A DNA stretch of 64,000 nucleotides from Polynucleobacter bastaniensis (GTDB taxonomy: Bacteria > Pseudomonadota > Gammaproteobacteria > Burkholderiales > Burkholderiaceae). Below the pieces are notes generated by a model. It did not search any database, was not told where the DNA came from, and saw only the letters and a list, made by a program, of their open reading frames with translations. Both the position numbers and the translations under genes were made by a program. The DNA is taken from positions 186,001 to 250,000 of the forward strand of contig NZ_JACVOU010000003.1 in the NCBI RefSeq assembly GCF_018882205.1, in the 5' to 3' direction. Each line of letters begins with the position of its first letter. Within the stretch, counting starts at the first letter, position 1. Shown here in pieces: positions 22,538-33,139 of this stretch.

Positions 22538-23683
22538 TTAATCTTCAAATACCTGCTGGTATTGAGAAAGCAATGCTTCCAGTTGAATACGTGTGGCCAG
22601 CGGATGATTTTCGTGGCGCCGCGCCTGTATCAGAGACTTCCAGAAGCGCAGCAGCTTTGGAAGACGTGCTTGTTGCGCAAGCGTCTTGATAGCAGCCTCA
22701 TGCTTCGGGTAATAGCGCGGCGAACCCATTTGGGCGCAACTTTGCACATCAGAGACCCATCGCTGCATAGTAGCCAACAAAACTGAATACCGGGCTTTTT
22801 GCGTTTTAACAGCAGCATCTAGCCAATTGATTCGAGCGCCCTGCGACATCGCTTGCAGTAAATAACGGGAGGCCTGAATGGCGATCGTCAGCTCATCCTT
22901 CTCATCTTTATTGTGACGTGCAATTAAAGAATCCAATACTGCATAAGGTGCCCCACCCTGCTCGTCATAAATAGACTCGACATCGGCATCACTCATTTTT
23001 AAACCAGGAATCTTATTTAGCTCGGTATGTAACCAATTGAGCCCACTCAATCGATCTGGTCGCGGCGCGGACATCAAGCGGCAGCGAGAACGAATGGTTG
23101 GCAGGACACGATCAAGCCGATCCGCTAGCAAAATAAAGATAGTATTTTTTGGAGGCTCTTCAAGAGATTTTAGCAAGGTATTTGCGGAATCTGATCTGAG
23201 CATTTCTAGCGGATAAACCAGAATGACTCGATTGCCCCCGCGATGAGATCCAATAGAGAGTCCTTCAATTGCACTACGGGCGTCTTCAATAGAAATACTT
23301 TTCTTTTCTTTTTTCTCGGGTGCATCAACATCGGCATCAGCTTGACTGGCCTTGGATTTTTTTGGTGAATCAGCATCCGTATCAAAATCACCCTGTGGCA
23401 AAAGCTTACGATGCGTTTCTGGGACTAGTGCAATAAAGTCAGGATGGTTGCCGGAGTCAAACCACCGACAGGCTACACATTGCTTACAAGGCTTTGTGCC
23501 TGCGGATGTTTCGCACAAAAGCGCTCTAGCCAATTCAATGGAAAACTCAAACTTACCAATACCGGACTGACCATGAATTAAAACTGCATTAGGAAACGAA
23601 GCTAAGTTCATGCCGTCCCAGATGGGCTCTAACCATGGGGCTATTTTTTTCACCGACGCATTTGCTAACATCGCATTACTCAT
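22538..23683 (-). CDS. holB: DNA polymerase III delta-prime subunit
   Basis: Delta-prime is part of the clamp loader that opens the beta sliding clamp. The 381-residue protein has a Walker-A-like HGQSGIGK, the zinc module C-x8-C-x2-C-x2-C shape (CKQCVACRWF) and KSLEEPPKNTIFILL with the sensor LPTIRSRC. An insertion of about 35 charged residues rich in Asp, Lys and Ala follows the zinc module (PQGDFDTDADSPKKSKASQA onwards) and looks unstructured. The gene abuts tmk with no gap. Confidence 0.93.
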   Translation of the reverse strand: MSNAMLANASVKKIAPWLEPIWDGMNLASFPNAVLIHGQSGIGKFEFSIELARALLCETSAGTKPCKQCVACRWFDSGNHPDFIALVPETHRKLLPQGDFDTDADSPKKSKASQADADVDAPEKKEKKSISIEDARSAIEGLSIGSHRGGNRVILVYPLEMLRSDSANTLLKSLEEPPKNTIFILLADRLDRVLPTIRSRCRLMSAPRPDRLSGLNWLHTELNKIPGLKMSDADVESIYDEQGGAPYAVLDSLIARHNKDEKDELTIAIQASRYLLQAMSQGARINWLDAAVKTQKARYSVLLATMQRWVSDVQSCAQMGSPRYYPKHEAAIKTLAQQARLPKLLRFWKSLIQARRHENHPLATRIQLEALLSQYQQVFED

Positions 23684-24322
23684 TTAGAGCTTTATCTTTA
23701 ATGATTCGAGCTCATGCCAAATAGCCTCTGGTGTTTCAGTAGCATCGACGAGATAAAAGCGATTTGGATCTGTTTTTGCTCTACGCAAATACTCTTGACG
23801 AACTTTTTCAAAAAAATCTAAGTCCATTTTTTCAAATTTATCGGGTGCCCTTACCTTTGATCTTCTCGCTTGTGCAACTGCGCCAGGTAAATCAAAAAGG
23901 AAGGTCAAATTAGGTTGAAGCAATGAACCATCAGAGCGACCCTGAACCCATTTCTCCAAATCATTTAACTTGGCCAGGCTTAAGCCGCGACCACCGCCTT
24001 GATAAGCAAAGCTCGCATCTGTGAAGCGATCAGAGATCACAATCTTTCCCGCTTTCAGAGCTGGCTCTATTACTTGTGCAATATGTTCACGGCGAGCAGC
24101 AAACATCAGTAATGCCTCAGTTTCTAAATTCATTGGCGCTTCAAGCAATAAGGCGCGAAGTTGTTCACCTAATTGAGTGCCACCAGGCTCCCTAGTCATC
24201 ACAACATCGCGATCAGGGTGCCGCTGTTTAATCAAGTTGCTAAAAGATTCAATGTGTGTACTTTTACCCGCTCCATCGATACCTTCGAAGCTAATGAAAT
24301 AACCTAGAAATTGAGCCGTCAT
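23684..24322 (-). CDS. tmk: Thymidylate kinase
   Basis: Tmk phosphorylates dTMP to dTDP. The 212-residue protein has the P-loop [12 protein letters not shown], the DRx-type motif [17 protein letters not shown] and a LID region. Its place between mltG and holB is the classical bacterial order. Confidence 0.96.
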   Translation of the reverse strand: MTAQFLGYFISFEGIDGAGKSTHIESFSNLIKQRHPDRDVVMTREPGGTQLGEQLRALLLEAPMNLETEALLMFAARREHIAQVIEPALKAGKIVISDRFTDASFAYQGGGRGLSLAKLNDLEKWVQGRSDGSLLQPNLTFLFDLPGAVAQARRSKVRAPDKFEKMDLDFFEKVRQEYLRRAKTDPNRFYLVDATETPEAIWHELESLKIKL

Positions 24323-24327
24323 AACAG

Positions 24328-25401
24328 TTACTGAGACTTAGATTGATTGGAGGAATTGCGTTTACGTTGAAACTGATCAACTGCGCTTTCATGCTCTTTA
24401 TAAGTTTTGGAGAAATGACTAGTGCCATCACCACGCGCTACAAAATATACCGCATCACTTTTTGCCGGATAAATCACAGCAAGGAGGGACTCCTTGCTGG
24501 GCATAGCTATTGGCGTTGGTGGCAAACCCTTGTTCATATAAGTATTGTAGGGACTGTCTGTGCGTAAATCTGCTTTTCGAAGATTGCCATCAAATTTTGG
24601 ACCAATTCCGTAAATGATGGTTGGATCGGTCTGTAAGGGCATCTTTAAATTAAGGCGGTTCACGAAAACCGCTGAGACCAAAGACCTATCGCTTGAGCGC
24701 CCCGTCTCTTTTTCCACAATCGAGGCCAAAATAAGCAGCTCATAAGGAGTTTTTAAGGGTATGGCTGAGTCCCTTTGATCCCAAGCAGCACTTAGTTGCT
24801 TTTGCATGGCCTGAGAGGCCCTTCGATAGATTGAAGTATCTGAATCATCTGGGTCAAAAATATAGGTATCTGGATAAAAGAGTCCCTCATCGCCTGGGTA
24901 ATTCAGTCCAAGGGTCATCAACAGCTCTTTTGAACTCATACCTTTAGTTTGATGAATTAGCGCGGGATGTTGATCAATCAGGCTTCTCAGTTGCCATATC
25001 GTCATACCTGGAATAATGGCTACACTCTCTCGAACTCGATCACCACGAGCAATTTGTTGCAAGATATTCCCCAAGCTAGCGCGAGGAGCCAACAGATAAG
25101 TTCCCGGTTTTAACTTAGAGCTGATTAAAAGTGCTCTTGCTGCCACTTGTAAAGTAACTACATTTGTAGATACGCCCTGCTCTGATAACTGACCTGCAAT
25201 TGCAGATAGGCCAGATTGGGGAGTGATCTTGACTTTGTAGGCAGATCCCTTATCAACATTTGATGTAGCTGGCACAACGGGCCATAAAAAAATGGCTGCG
25301 TACAAAAGAAGCACTAGAGAAATGAAGATGAGGGCATAGGATTTCCAACCGCCATCCTTTAAAGGTTTAATAAAAAGACTTTTCTGAAATTTTCTGCTCA
25401 T
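24328..25401 (-). CDS. mltG: Endolytic murein transglycosylase
   Basis: MltG cleaves nascent glycan strands in the periplasm and terminates their growth. I place the start at the ATG at 25401 (MSRKFQKSL), giving 357 residues: a short cytoplasmic tail, one membrane helix at about residues 22-42, a LysM-like segment and the catalytic YceG domain with Glu in [11 protein letters not shown]. Longer versions would run into the divergent ygfZ start. The C-terminus ends four bases before tmk. Confidence 0.94.
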   Translation of the reverse strand: MSRKFQKSLFIKPLKDGGWKSYALIFISLVLLLYAAIFLWPVVPATSNVDKGSAYKVKITPQSGLSAIAGQLSEQGVSTNVVTLQVAARALLISSKLKPGTYLLAPRASLGNILQQIARGDRVRESVAIIPGMTIWQLRSLIDQHPALIHQTKGMSSKELLMTLGLNYPGDEGLFYPDTYIFDPDDSDTSIYRRASQAMQKQLSAAWDQRDSAIPLKTPYELLILASIVEKETGRSSDRSLVSAVFVNRLNLKMPLQTDPTIIYGIGPKFDGNLRKADLRTDSPYNTYMNKGLPPTPIAMPSKESLLAVIYPAKSDAVYFVARGDGTSHFSKTYKEHESAVDQFQRKRNSSNQSKSQ

Positions 25402-25420
25402 CAAGCTATGATAAAAGCTC

Positions 25421-26428
25421 ATGACGATCAGCACAGAAAACGCCACAATGCCTGCCTCCAGCCTAAACCATGGATTTACCCCTCTGGCCCATTGGGGCTT
25501 GATCTTGGTTGAGGGGCCTGATGCCGCAGCCCTTTTACAAAGCCAATTAAGCAACTCCGTGCTTAGCCTCAAGCGCACTATGCCCGGTGATATTGCCCAT
25601 GGTTCAGATTCGGTTCGATTAGTTGGCTATTGCAGCCCCAAAGGACGCCTTCTCTCTAGTGCTTGGCTTGGCTTGTTTCCGGAAACCGTTGATTCAGATG
25701 ACCGTTTTGCCCTTTTTGTTTCCAAAGATATTGCAGCCAGTACTGCAAAACGATTGTCGATGTACGTACTGCGGTCAAAAGTAAAAGTCGTTGATGCCTC
25801 GGATGAATGGGAAGTATTTGGCGCTTATCAGAGCCAGAATGCTGGCCAGTCCTCCAATCCATCTAAAGATAACCTCTCTTTGCGCATGCCTGAGGTGCTG
25901 ATTCAGAATCAATCTTTTCAGCGCACCCTCATCGCCCAGAAAAAAGCGGAAGCTACTCTGTCATCAGTTGATCAAGCCTCACTAGATCAGTGGAATTCTT
26001 TAGAGGTACTGAGTGCAATCCCGAGAATTGTTTTAGCAACTCAGGAACAATTTGTTCCGCAGATGATTAATTTTGAATCCGTTGCTGGTGTGGATTTCAA
26101 AAAAGGTTGTTACCCGGGCCAAGAAATTGTCGCTCGAAGCCAATACCGAGGTGCAGTAAAACGTAGACTTCAACTTGTACATGTTGATTCGAGCTCAACT
26201 GCACTAGAGTTTTCAAAACCAGGCGTAGAATTATTTCAAGAGGGGGATGCAAGTCAGCCGTGCGGCATGGTGGTACTAGCAGCTACTAATGCAGCTAATT
26301 CAGCCCGAATTGATCTTCAGGTGGAATGTAAGCTAGATGCCTTAGAAATTGGAGCAATATATCTTGGTACGAGCGATGGGCCTGTCCTAATGATAGATTC
26401 AATCCCCTACCCTTTATTAGAAATTTAA
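25421..26428 (+). CDS. ygfZ: Folate-binding YgfZ-family iron-sulfur repair protein
   Basis: YgfZ proteins are folate-dependent factors that help assemble or maintain certain [4Fe-4S] enzymes. The 335-residue protein has the signature KKGCYPGQEIVARSQYRG with the conserved Cys. The start may be the ATG at 25421 or 25448. It is divergent from mltG with only about 20 bases between the starts, so the two promoters must overlap the coding ends. Confidence 0.93.
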   Translation: MTISTENATMPASSLNHGFTPLAHWGLILVEGPDAAALLQSQLSNSVLSLKRTMPGDIAHGSDSVRLVGYCSPKGRLLSSAWLGLFPETVDSDDRFALFVSKDIAASTAKRLSMYVLRSKVKVVDASDEWEVFGAYQSQNAGQSSNPSKDNLSLRMPEVLIQNQSFQRTLIAQKKAEATLSSVDQASLDQWNSLEVLSAIPRIVLATQEQFVPQMINFESVAGVDFKKGCYPGQEIVARSQYRGAVKRRLQLVHVDSSSTALEFSKPGVELFQEGDASQPCGMVVLAATNAANSARIDLQVECKLDALEIGAIYLGTSDGPVLMIDSIPYPLLEI

Positions 26429-26455
26429 TCTCACCCTGACTCTACTCATATTGTT

Positions 26456-27313
26456 ATGTGCTTAATTCTCTTTGCCTGGAAATCTCATCCAGACTACCCT
26501 TTGGTGGTTGCAGCAAACCGTGATGAATTTTATGAGCGCGATACTGATCCTATGGGATGGTGGTCCGAGCACCCTCATGTATTGGCTGGCAAGGACTGCG
26601 CGGATGTATTAGGTAGTCCAGGAACTTGGTTGGGTTTCACAAAGACGGGGCGTTTTGCTGCGTTGACCAATGTCAGAGCACCTAGCGAAAAGAATCCGGA
26701 TGCCAGAACGCGTGGTGAGCTTAGCCTGCAGTATCTTACGGGCCAGCACAAGCCACATGCTTACATCCAAGAAAATGTAAAACGGTTTGAGCTCTACAAC
26801 GGATTCAATCTCTTGATGGCTGATCTCAGCGATCCAGAGAATACTGAAATGCATTGGGTAAGTAACCGCCTCATGATGGGTCAAAACATTCGCCCAAGAA
26901 AAGTTTTTCCTGAGCAAGCACTAAACCCTGGAGTCTATGGTCTATCCAATGCGATGCTAGATACACCATGGCCTAAAGTCAATCACCGAGTAGCGGCGTT
27001 CGCTCAAACCTTGGCCATGGATAGCGGGCAACTCAAAAATGCAGATCACTATTTGCGCTTATTGGCCGATACTCACGAAGCAAGTCCACAAGAGCTACCC
27101 AATACCGGCGTTAGTCCAGATTGGGAAAAAGCTTTATCTGCTGCATTTATTAAGACTCCAAGCTATGGAACGCGTTCAAGTACGATTTTGCGCGTTCGTA
27201 AGGATGGTCAGTTTGAGATGGTAGAAAGACGCTTTGATGCTAACGGCACCGTGGGTCACGATGTTGTCACCGGTGAACTCACTGCTGCACCGGGATCTAA
27301 CCTTTCGGTCTAA
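26456..27313 (+). CDS. NRDE (TANGO2-like) family protein
   Basis: The 285-residue protein begins MCLILFAWKSHPDYPLVVAA and continues NRDEFYERDTDP, the motif that names the NRDE family (TANGO2 in eukaryotes). An N-terminal Cys exposed after Met removal suggests an Ntn-hydrolase-like fold. TANGO2 homologues have been linked to haem or lipid handling, but the bacterial role is unsettled. It follows ygfZ by 27 bases. Confidence 0.9.
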   Translation: MCLILFAWKSHPDYPLVVAANRDEFYERDTDPMGWWSEHPHVLAGKDCADVLGSPGTWLGFTKTGRFAALTNVRAPSEKNPDARTRGELSLQYLTGQHKPHAYIQENVKRFELYNGFNLLMADLSDPENTEMHWVSNRLMMGQNIRPRKVFPEQALNPGVYGLSNAMLDTPWPKVNHRVAAFAQTLAMDSGQLKNADHYLRLLADTHEASPQELPNTGVSPDWEKALSAAFIKTPSYGTRSSTILRVRKDGQFEMVERRFDANGTVGHDVVTGELTAAPGSNLSV

Positions 27314-27331
27314 GCGACCAATCAGTTTGAA

Positions 27332-27817
27332 CTATTTCTGCTGACGAGAATCCTCGTTTATGACGCGCTCCCCATCCGCATTTTTGCTTGCCAGTCGCTT
27401 AATAAACTGAAACGTCCCAGTTGACATGCAGCAAATCTCACCTTGATCGTTGTAGAGTTTGGCCTCACAAAAAGCCATCGTAGCAGTGCGACGCACGGTA
27501 TCCGCTTTTACACGCAAAATACCGTTGGCTGCCTGCATGAAGTTATTTTTCATCTCCACGGTCACAACACTTCGATCACCAGGGTCGCTTGAGCGAGCAG
27601 CAACAGCCATGGCAACATCCATCAGGGTAAGTAACACACCGCCATGGGCCACATCCCAAGTATTGGTATGCTCGGGCTTGAGCGCTAGGAGTATTTCACC
27701 TTTACCCATCTCAGCAGTAATTAGCCGTACCCCTAGCAGCTTCAAAAAAGGAACATTAAGCTCTTCACCCAAGTTGGCAAGTTGAGTTTCTACATTAAGT
27801 TGTACTTTATTTGTCAT
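27332..27817 (-). CDS. PaaI-family hotdog thioesterase
   Basis: The 161-residue protein has the hotdog motif TWDVAHGGVLLTLMDVAMA and the later VTVEMKNNFMQAANGILRVK, as in PaaI/DUF4442-type acyl-CoA thioesterases. The substrate cannot be read from the sequence. It converges on the NRDE gene and diverges from selO. Confidence 0.85.
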   Translation of the reverse strand: MTNKVQLNVETQLANLGEELNVPFLKLLGVRLITAEMGKGEILLALKPEHTNTWDVAHGGVLLTLMDVAMAVAARSSDPGDRSVVTVEMKNNFMQAANGILRVKADTVRRTATMAFCEAKLYNDQGEICCMSTGTFQFIKRLASKNADGERVINEDSRQQK

Positions 27818-27872
27818 AAGGTCATTCTAGAGGCTTCTGCGACGCTTGTGAATTACCCATAGAATACAAAAT

Positions 27873-29339
27873 ATGCCTTTTACCCTCCGCGGCGATGATG
27901 TATGCCAGCCTACCCCACCCACACCTATATCCAACCCCTATTGGGTTGCATTTTCAGCCTCTGCTGCCAGACTAATTCACCTTGAGCTCGGACCCGTTGG
28001 CTTACCAAAAGATCCTGATTGGCTTGCACTTTTAGCAGGAAATCAACTAAATGTCGGTGAGCTCGCTTTTTCCAATCCGATTTCAACTGCCTATAGCGGC
28101 CATCAATTTGGATCCTGGGCAGGACAACTAGGCGATGGTCGTGCCATCCTCTTGGGCGATATCAATCAGCTTGAGCTCCAACTTAAAGGGGCTGGTAAGA
28201 CGCACTACTCCAGAATGGGTGATGGCAGAGCCGTCTTAAGATCTTCTATACGTGAGTTCCTTTGTAGTGAAGCTATGCATGCTTTAGGTATACCGACCAG
28301 CAGAGCTCTTTCAGTAGTTGGATCTAAGCAGCGTGTAATTAGGGAAACGGTTGAAACCGCAGCAGTATGTTCACGCATTGCCCCAAGCTTTATTCGGGTT
28401 GGCCACTTTGAACACTTTGCCTCACTTCAGAATATTGTCCGCCTCAAAGAGTTGGCAGATCTTCTGATCAATGAATTCTATCCAGAGTGCCGAAATACAA
28501 AAGATCCCTATCTAAGTTTATTCAAAGAGATTAGCGCTCGTAATGCGAAATTGGTTGCGCAGTGGCAATCAGTAGGATTTTGTCATGGCGTCTTAAATAG
28601 TGACAACATCAGCGCTCTTGGACTCACTATTGACTACGGTCCATTTGGATTTCTAGATCATTTTGAAATAGATCATATTTGCAACCACAGTGATCATGGT
28701 GGCCGATATGCTTATCATCGCCAGCCACAAATCATGCATTGGAATATGGCCTGCCTCGCTAGCGCTGTGCTCCCCCTGCTAGAGCCAGAGCATTCACAAG
28801 AGGAATCCCATGCTCTTTTACGTTCTGCACTGGAAGAGTTCCCTGTGACTTATGCGAAAGAATGGCAAAAAATATTTCGCTCTAAATTAGGTTTTCAGCT
28901 AGAGCAAGAAAGTGATATTGAGATCATTGAGCGTCTCTTACAAGCGATGAATGACTCAAAAGTAGACTTCACTATATTTTTCCGTAATCTGAGCAATACC
29001 CGAAAAGATTCAAAGCCAACAGATCTTGCACAAAGAGATGAGTTCATCGATCGTGACAATATTGACCAATGGTTTGCCGACTACATCCATAGACTTCAAT
29101 CTGAAGTATTGAGTGACGAAGCCAGAAAAACAATGATGAACCAGGTCAATCCAAAATATATCCTCAGGAATCACCTAGCTCAAGCTGCAATTGAAAAGGC
29201 GCAGCAAGATGATTTTTCTGAAATTGAACGATTACAACTCATACTCAGCAAACCCTTTGACGAGCAGGAGCCATTTGAGGCTTACGCAAAACCACCCCCC
29301 GTCGATATGCAGCGCATAGAAGTCAGCTGCTCCTCATAA
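27873..29339 (+). CDS. selO: Protein adenylyltransferase SelO
   Basis: SelO is a pseudokinase-fold enzyme that transfers AMP to proteins and is linked to oxidative stress. The 488-residue protein has [38 protein letters not shown] and the catalytic-loop region HGVLNSDN with DYGPFGFLD. The C-terminus is SCSS, with Cys where the eukaryotic protein has selenocysteine. The msrB gene follows 17 bases later, which fits a redox role. Confidence 0.95.
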   Translation: MPFTLRGDDVCQPTPPTPISNPYWVAFSASAARLIHLELGPVGLPKDPDWLALLAGNQLNVGELAFSNPISTAYSGHQFGSWAGQLGDGRAILLGDINQLELQLKGAGKTHYSRMGDGRAVLRSSIREFLCSEAMHALGIPTSRALSVVGSKQRVIRETVETAAVCSRIAPSFIRVGHFEHFASLQNIVRLKELADLLINEFYPECRNTKDPYLSLFKEISARNAKLVAQWQSVGFCHGVLNSDNISALGLTIDYGPFGFLDHFEIDHICNHSDHGGRYAYHRQPQIMHWNMACLASAVLPLLEPEHSQEESHALLRSALEEFPVTYAKEWQKIFRSKLGFQLEQESDIEIIERLLQAMNDSKVDFTIFFRNLSNTRKDSKPTDLAQRDEFIDRDNIDQWFADYIHRLQSEVLSDEARKTMMNQVNPKYILRNHLAQAAIEKAQQDDFSEIERLQLILSKPFDEQEPFEAYAKPPPVDMQRIEVSCSS

Positions 29340-29356
29340 CACACTACCTTATAGCC

Positions 29357-29770
29357 ATGAACAAGAAAACAGATCAAGAATATAAAAACTCACTGAGCGA
29401 TATTCAATATCGAGTGACCCGAGAGGCTGCAACAGAAAGGCCGTTTTCTGGTGAATTCTGGGATCACTGGACTGCCGGTCAATATCGCTGCATTTGCTGC
29501 GATACCCCACTATTTCAATCATCAACTAAGTTTGATGCTGGGTGTGGCTGGCCTAGCTACAACGCACCAGAGAAAAAAGAGGCTATTACTGAAATTCGCG
29601 ACGTAACTCATGGAATGATTCGAACTGAGGTTCGCTGCACTGCATGTGATGCACATTTGGGTCACGTATTTGAGGATGGCCCACAACCTACCGGGCTGCG
29701 CTACTGCATCAATTCAGCATCCTTGGCATTTGAACCTTCCGAGAATGCCGCCCCAAGTAAAGCGGAATAA
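29357..29770 (+). CDS. msrB: Peptide-methionine (R)-S-oxide reductase
   Basis: MsrB reduces methionine-R-sulfoxide in proteins. The 137-residue protein has two zinc-binding pairs (CICC and CTAC), the [10 protein letters not shown] motif and the catalytic Cys in [11 protein letters not shown]. It lies between selO and yciB in a compact run. Confidence 0.96.
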   Translation: MNKKTDQEYKNSLSDIQYRVTREAATERPFSGEFWDHWTAGQYRCICCDTPLFQSSTKFDAGCGWPSYNAPEKKEAITEIRDVTHGMIRTEVRCTACDAHLGHVFEDGPQPTGLRYCINSASLAFEPSENAAPSKAE

Positions 29771-29797
29771 TTTATAAATAGCTGGATAATCAAGCCC

Positions 29798-30346
29798 ATG
29801 AAATTTCTATTTGACCTATTCCCGATCATCCTCTTTTTTATCGCCTTTAAATTTGGCGATATCTACACTGCAACCATCGTAGCAATGGTGGCTACCATTG
29901 GCCAAATCCTCTGGGTGTATTACCGACATCGCAAGATTGATGCCATGCAGTGGGTCAGCCTTATCATGATTCTGGTATTTGGCAGCCTCACAATCTTCTT
30001 GCACGATAAGACTTTTATTCAACTAAAGCCAACTGCGCTTTACTGGCTATTTGCCGGTGCCCTATTTATTAGCGCTCAATTTTTTCAGAAAAATTGGATC
30101 CAAGTGTTGATGGGCAAACAAATCACTCTAAAAGAGCACAGCTCAAAATCAGTTTGGCATCAAGTGAATATGGCCTGGGCAACATTTTTCTTTTTTATGG
30201 GTGCGCTCAATCTCTATATTGCCTTTGAGTTCTCTGAAGAAACGTGGGTCAACTTTAAGCTATTTGGTAGTACAGGATTACTCGTAGTATTCGTAATTCT
30301 TCAGGGGGTTTGGCTCACCCGTCATATGGAGCATCCCGCAGAATGA
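29798..30346 (+). CDS. yciB: Inner-membrane septation protein A family
   Basis: The 182-residue protein has about five membrane helices and family motifs KFLFDLFPIILFFIAFK, GKQITL and VWHQVNMAWATFFFFMGALN. YciB/IspZ proteins affect the cell envelope and division; the exact function is unsettled. Its stop overlaps the bolA start (ATGA), so translation is coupled. Confidence 0.93.
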   Translation: MKFLFDLFPIILFFIAFKFGDIYTATIVAMVATIGQILWVYYRHRKIDAMQWVSLIMILVFGSLTIFLHDKTFIQLKPTALYWLFAGALFISAQFFQKNWIQVLMGKQITLKEHSSKSVWHQVNMAWATFFFFMGALNLYIAFEFSEETWVNFKLFGSTGLLVVFVILQGVWLTRHMEHPAE

Positions 30347-30633
30347 ATATCAACCAAGCACGAATTGCCCTATTTGAATCTGATCTCAAGATAGTTTTTA
30401 AGGTAAAACATTTACATATTGAGGATGAAAGCCATCTTCATGCAGGTCATGCGGGCGCCGCTTCTGGTGGGGGTCACTTTAAACTGACCATCGTAGCCCC
30501 AGAATTTGAGGGAATGACTAAGGTAGCCCGTCATAGAGCTATTTATGCTGCTTTAAATAGCCACTTTCCTGATGCAATCCATGCTCTGACCATCCTTGCA
30601 TACACCCCAAGCGAAAGCACCCATTCAGCGTAG
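30343..30633 (+). CDS. BolA-family protein
   Basis: The 96-residue product (ATG at 30343 within the yciB stop) has the BolA fold with GGGHFKLTIVAPEFEGMTKVARHRAIYAAL and the conserved His. BolA proteins pair with monothiol glutaredoxins in iron-sulfur trafficking or stress regulation. A longer start at 30310 would lie inside yciB and is unlikely. Confidence 0.92.
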   Translation: MNINQARIALFESDLKIVFKVKHLHIEDESHLHAGHAGAASGGGHFKLTIVAPEFEGMTKVARHRAIYAALNSHFPDAIHALTILAYTPSESTHSA

Positions 30634-30677
30634 ATTGCTTTAAGATTCTCCTTTACCTATATTTATATTCCTCATCC

Positions 30678-31472
30678 ATGTTCAACACACGCCAAATTTT
30701 GACCATCAGCGCCTGTACTGTTGCGCTTTTCTCAACAGCCGTTTATGCCCAAAACGCTGCCATTGTTAATGGCAAGGCAATTCCAAAGGCGCAACTAGAT
30801 AAGTTGGTTCAAAAATCCAATCAACCAGATAATCCGCAAGTACGAGATCAAGCAAGAGAAATGCTGGTTACTCGTGAGCTTATTTTGCAAGAAGCTAACA
30901 ATCGCGGTGTCATGCAAAAAGAATCAGTACGCGATCAGCTTGAGCAATCCAAGATGGGCGTTTTGATAGCAGCAGTTTTTGAAGACTACGTAGAGCGTGA
31001 AGGCGTTGCAGAGTCTGAACTCAAAGCTGCTTACGAACAAGTGAAGGGTCAGTACACCGGTAAGGAATACCACGTAGAGCATATTTTGGTAGAAAAAGAA
31101 GCGGATGCAAAAGCTATTACCGCCCAAATTAAAGCCGGTGGTAACTTCGCACAAATTGCTAAAGATAAGTCCAAAGACCCTGGCTCTGCACCGAGTGGTG
31201 GAGATCTCGGCTGGGTCAGCGATAAAGCGCTTGTCCCAGAATTTTCTAAAGCGATGGTGCAGCTCAAAAAAGGTCAAATTACAGACAAACCAGTCAAGAC
31301 CCAGTTCGGCTGGCACATCATCAAGATGGATGATATTCGCGATGTCAAAGCACCAAGCATGGAGGAAATCAAAGACCAGCTAAAGCAGATGATCACAGCA
31401 GATCAAAATTGGCAAAAAGCGAAGTTCTCTGAGTTGATGCAAAAGCTCCGCGCTAAAGCCAAGATTCAATAA
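30678..31472 (+). CDS. Periplasmic parvulin-type peptidyl-prolyl isomerase
   Basis: The 264-residue protein has a signal peptide (cleavage after VYAQ, about residue 25), an N-terminal SurA-like helical region and a parvulin domain at about residues 132-230 (KEYHVEHILV; GDLGWVSDKALVPEFSKAM; TQFGWHIIKMDD). It should assist protein folding in the periplasm. A terminator follows 23 bases after the stop. Confidence 0.93.
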   Translation: MFNTRQILTISACTVALFSTAVYAQNAAIVNGKAIPKAQLDKLVQKSNQPDNPQVRDQAREMLVTRELILQEANNRGVMQKESVRDQLEQSKMGVLIAAVFEDYVEREGVAESELKAAYEQVKGQYTGKEYHVEHILVEKEADAKAITAQIKAGGNFAQIAKDKSKDPGSAPSGGDLGWVSDKALVPEFSKAMVQLKKGQITDKPVKTQFGWHIIKMDDIRDVKAPSMEEIKDQLKQMITADQNWQKAKFSELMQKLRAKAKIQ

Positions 31473-31495
31473 TAAGCTTGTACTTAAAGACTGCA

Positions 31496-31521
31496 AACCC
31501 AGGCCAACACCCTGGGTTTTT
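31496..31521 (+). terminator. Intrinsic terminator after the parvulin gene
   Basis: AACCCAGG, a short loop and CCTGGGTT followed by T-run make a strong hairpin closing the selO-msrB-yciB-bolA-parvulin run. Confidence 0.9.
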
Positions 31522-31563
31522 TCTTGAGAAACGTGAAACTAGATTTACCTTTATATTGACACA

Positions 31564-31950
31564 ATGATGATTCTTCACACTATGCTCAGAGTCGGCAATA
31601 TGACTCGTTCGATCGATTTCTATACCAAAGTTTTGGGAATGAACCTACTTCGGAGCACGGAACGCCCAGAGCAAAAATATTCTCTCGCATTTGTAGGATT
31701 TGGCAAAGGGAATGTAGACGGCCAATCTGAGATTGAACTCACATATAACCATGGTGTTGAGAGTTATCAACTTGGTGACGCCTACGGACACATTGCAATT
31801 GGCGTTGCTGATGCCTATGCCGCTTGTGAAAAAATCAAAGCTGCTGGTGGCAACATCACTCGCGAGGCTGGCCCAGTCATGGGTGGCGATACCATTATCG
31901 CCTTCGTCACAGATCCTGACGGCTACAAAATTGAATTAATTCAACGCTAG
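31564..31950 (+). CDS. gloA: Lactoylglutathione lyase (glyoxalase I)
   Basis: GloA converts the methylglyoxal-glutathione adduct to S-lactoylglutathione. The 128-residue protein has the vicinal-oxygen-chelate fold with the metal ligands His5, Glu (EIELTYN), His (GHIAIGV) and Glu (YKIELIQR). The start may be either ATG of ATGATG. Confidence 0.96.
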   Translation: MMILHTMLRVGNMTRSIDFYTKVLGMNLLRSTERPEQKYSLAFVGFGKGNVDGQSEIELTYNHGVESYQLGDAYGHIAIGVADAYAACEKIKAAGGNITREAGPVMGGDTIIAFVTDPDGYKIELIQR

Positions 31951-31966
31951 ATATTCTTTTATTTAG

Positions 31967-33139
31967 TTGAAGCAAGGTGCCATCCAACTTCGAGTTATTG
32001 ATAGTCTTTCGCAGATTGCTGAAGATGATTGGAATGCCCTACTATCCCCCGAAGCAGGCCCATTTCTAAAGTATGCATTTCTCAATGCATTAGAGCTTAG
32101 TGGATGTGTTGGCGGCAATACTGGATGGCAAGTTGCGCACTTGCTCGTTGAGGACTCTGCATCAAGACTGCTGGGTGCCATGCCACTCTATCTGAAGCAA
32201 CACTCCTATGGAGAGTTTGTGTTTGACTGGGCATGGGCTCAAGCCTACGAGCAGAACAATTTGCCCTACTATCCCAAAGCGCTCTCTGCCATTCCTTTTA
32301 CTCCCGTACGCGGGCCCAGACTGCTTGTAGCTCAAGCATCTGATAAGAGCGCAGTGCAACAGATTTTAGTTTCTGGATTAAAGACACTGATTGATCAAAA
32401 CACACTCTCTTCTGCCCACGTCCTCTTTCCCGAGAGTAGTGAATTATTAGAGCTAGAGAAGCAAGGATTTATGTTGCGCAACTCAGTGCAGTTTCATTGG
32501 CAGAACATCGGTTACCAAGATTTTGAACAGTTTCTTGCAGACCTCACCATGAAACGCCGTAAGAATATTCGGCGAGAGCGTACATCTGTAGCCATGCACA
32601 AAATGAGCTATCGACATATTCCGGGAGCGCAAGCAAGTAAAGACGATTGGACATTCTTTTATCGCTGCTATGAAAATACGTATATCGAGCATCGCTCTTC
32701 CCCTTATTTAACGGAAGAATGTATTCAAACTCTTGGAAGGGATATGCCTGAGAATTTTCATCTCATCATTGCCATTCAGGATGAAAGGCCAATTGCCTCA
32801 TCGTTGCTGGTAGTCGATCGCCCAAATTCAAAAGCATACGGACGTTATTGGGGTGCAGTTGAGCATATCCCCTGCCTACATTTTGAATTGGCTTATTACC
32901 AAGCAATTGAGTATTGCATTCAGGAAGGTATCAAGATATTTGAAGGTGGTGCTCAAGGCGAACATAAGATGGCCAGAGGTTTTTTACCAACCACTCTTCA
33001 ATCAGCGCATTGGATAGCGGATGCCGGCTTTTCCAATGCAGTAAAGCGTTTTTTAGAGCGTGAACGTGAGGGTATGGCAGCTTATGTTGATGAGCTCGAG
33101 CAACGCATTCCTTTGAAATCGTCTAAAGTACTGCCATGA
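31967..33139 (+). CDS. GNAT/FemAB-like N-acetyltransferase family protein (COG3146 type)
   Basis: The 390-residue protein resembles the DUF482/COG3146 family of predicted acyltransferases, with FLTMKRR-type motif DLTMKRRKNIRRERTSV and FEGGAQGEHKMARGFLP. The apparent start is a TTG with no clear ribosome-binding site, so the N-terminus is uncertain. The stop overlaps the next start (ATGA). The substrate is unknown. Confidence 0.85.
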   Translation: MKQGAIQLRVIDSLSQIAEDDWNALLSPEAGPFLKYAFLNALELSGCVGGNTGWQVAHLLVEDSASRLLGAMPLYLKQHSYGEFVFDWAWAQAYEQNNLPYYPKALSAIPFTPVRGPRLLVAQASDKSAVQQILVSGLKTLIDQNTLSSAHVLFPESSELLELEKQGFMLRNSVQFHWQNIGYQDFEQFLADLTMKRRKNIRRERTSVAMHKMSYRHIPGAQASKDDWTFFYRCYENTYIEHRSSPYLTEECIQTLGRDMPENFHLIIAIQDERPIASSLLVVDRPNSKAYGRYWGAVEHIPCLHFELAYYQAIEYCIQEGIKIFEGGAQGEHKMARGFLPTTLQSAHWIADAGFSNAVKRFLEREREGMAAYVDELEQRIPLKSSKVLP

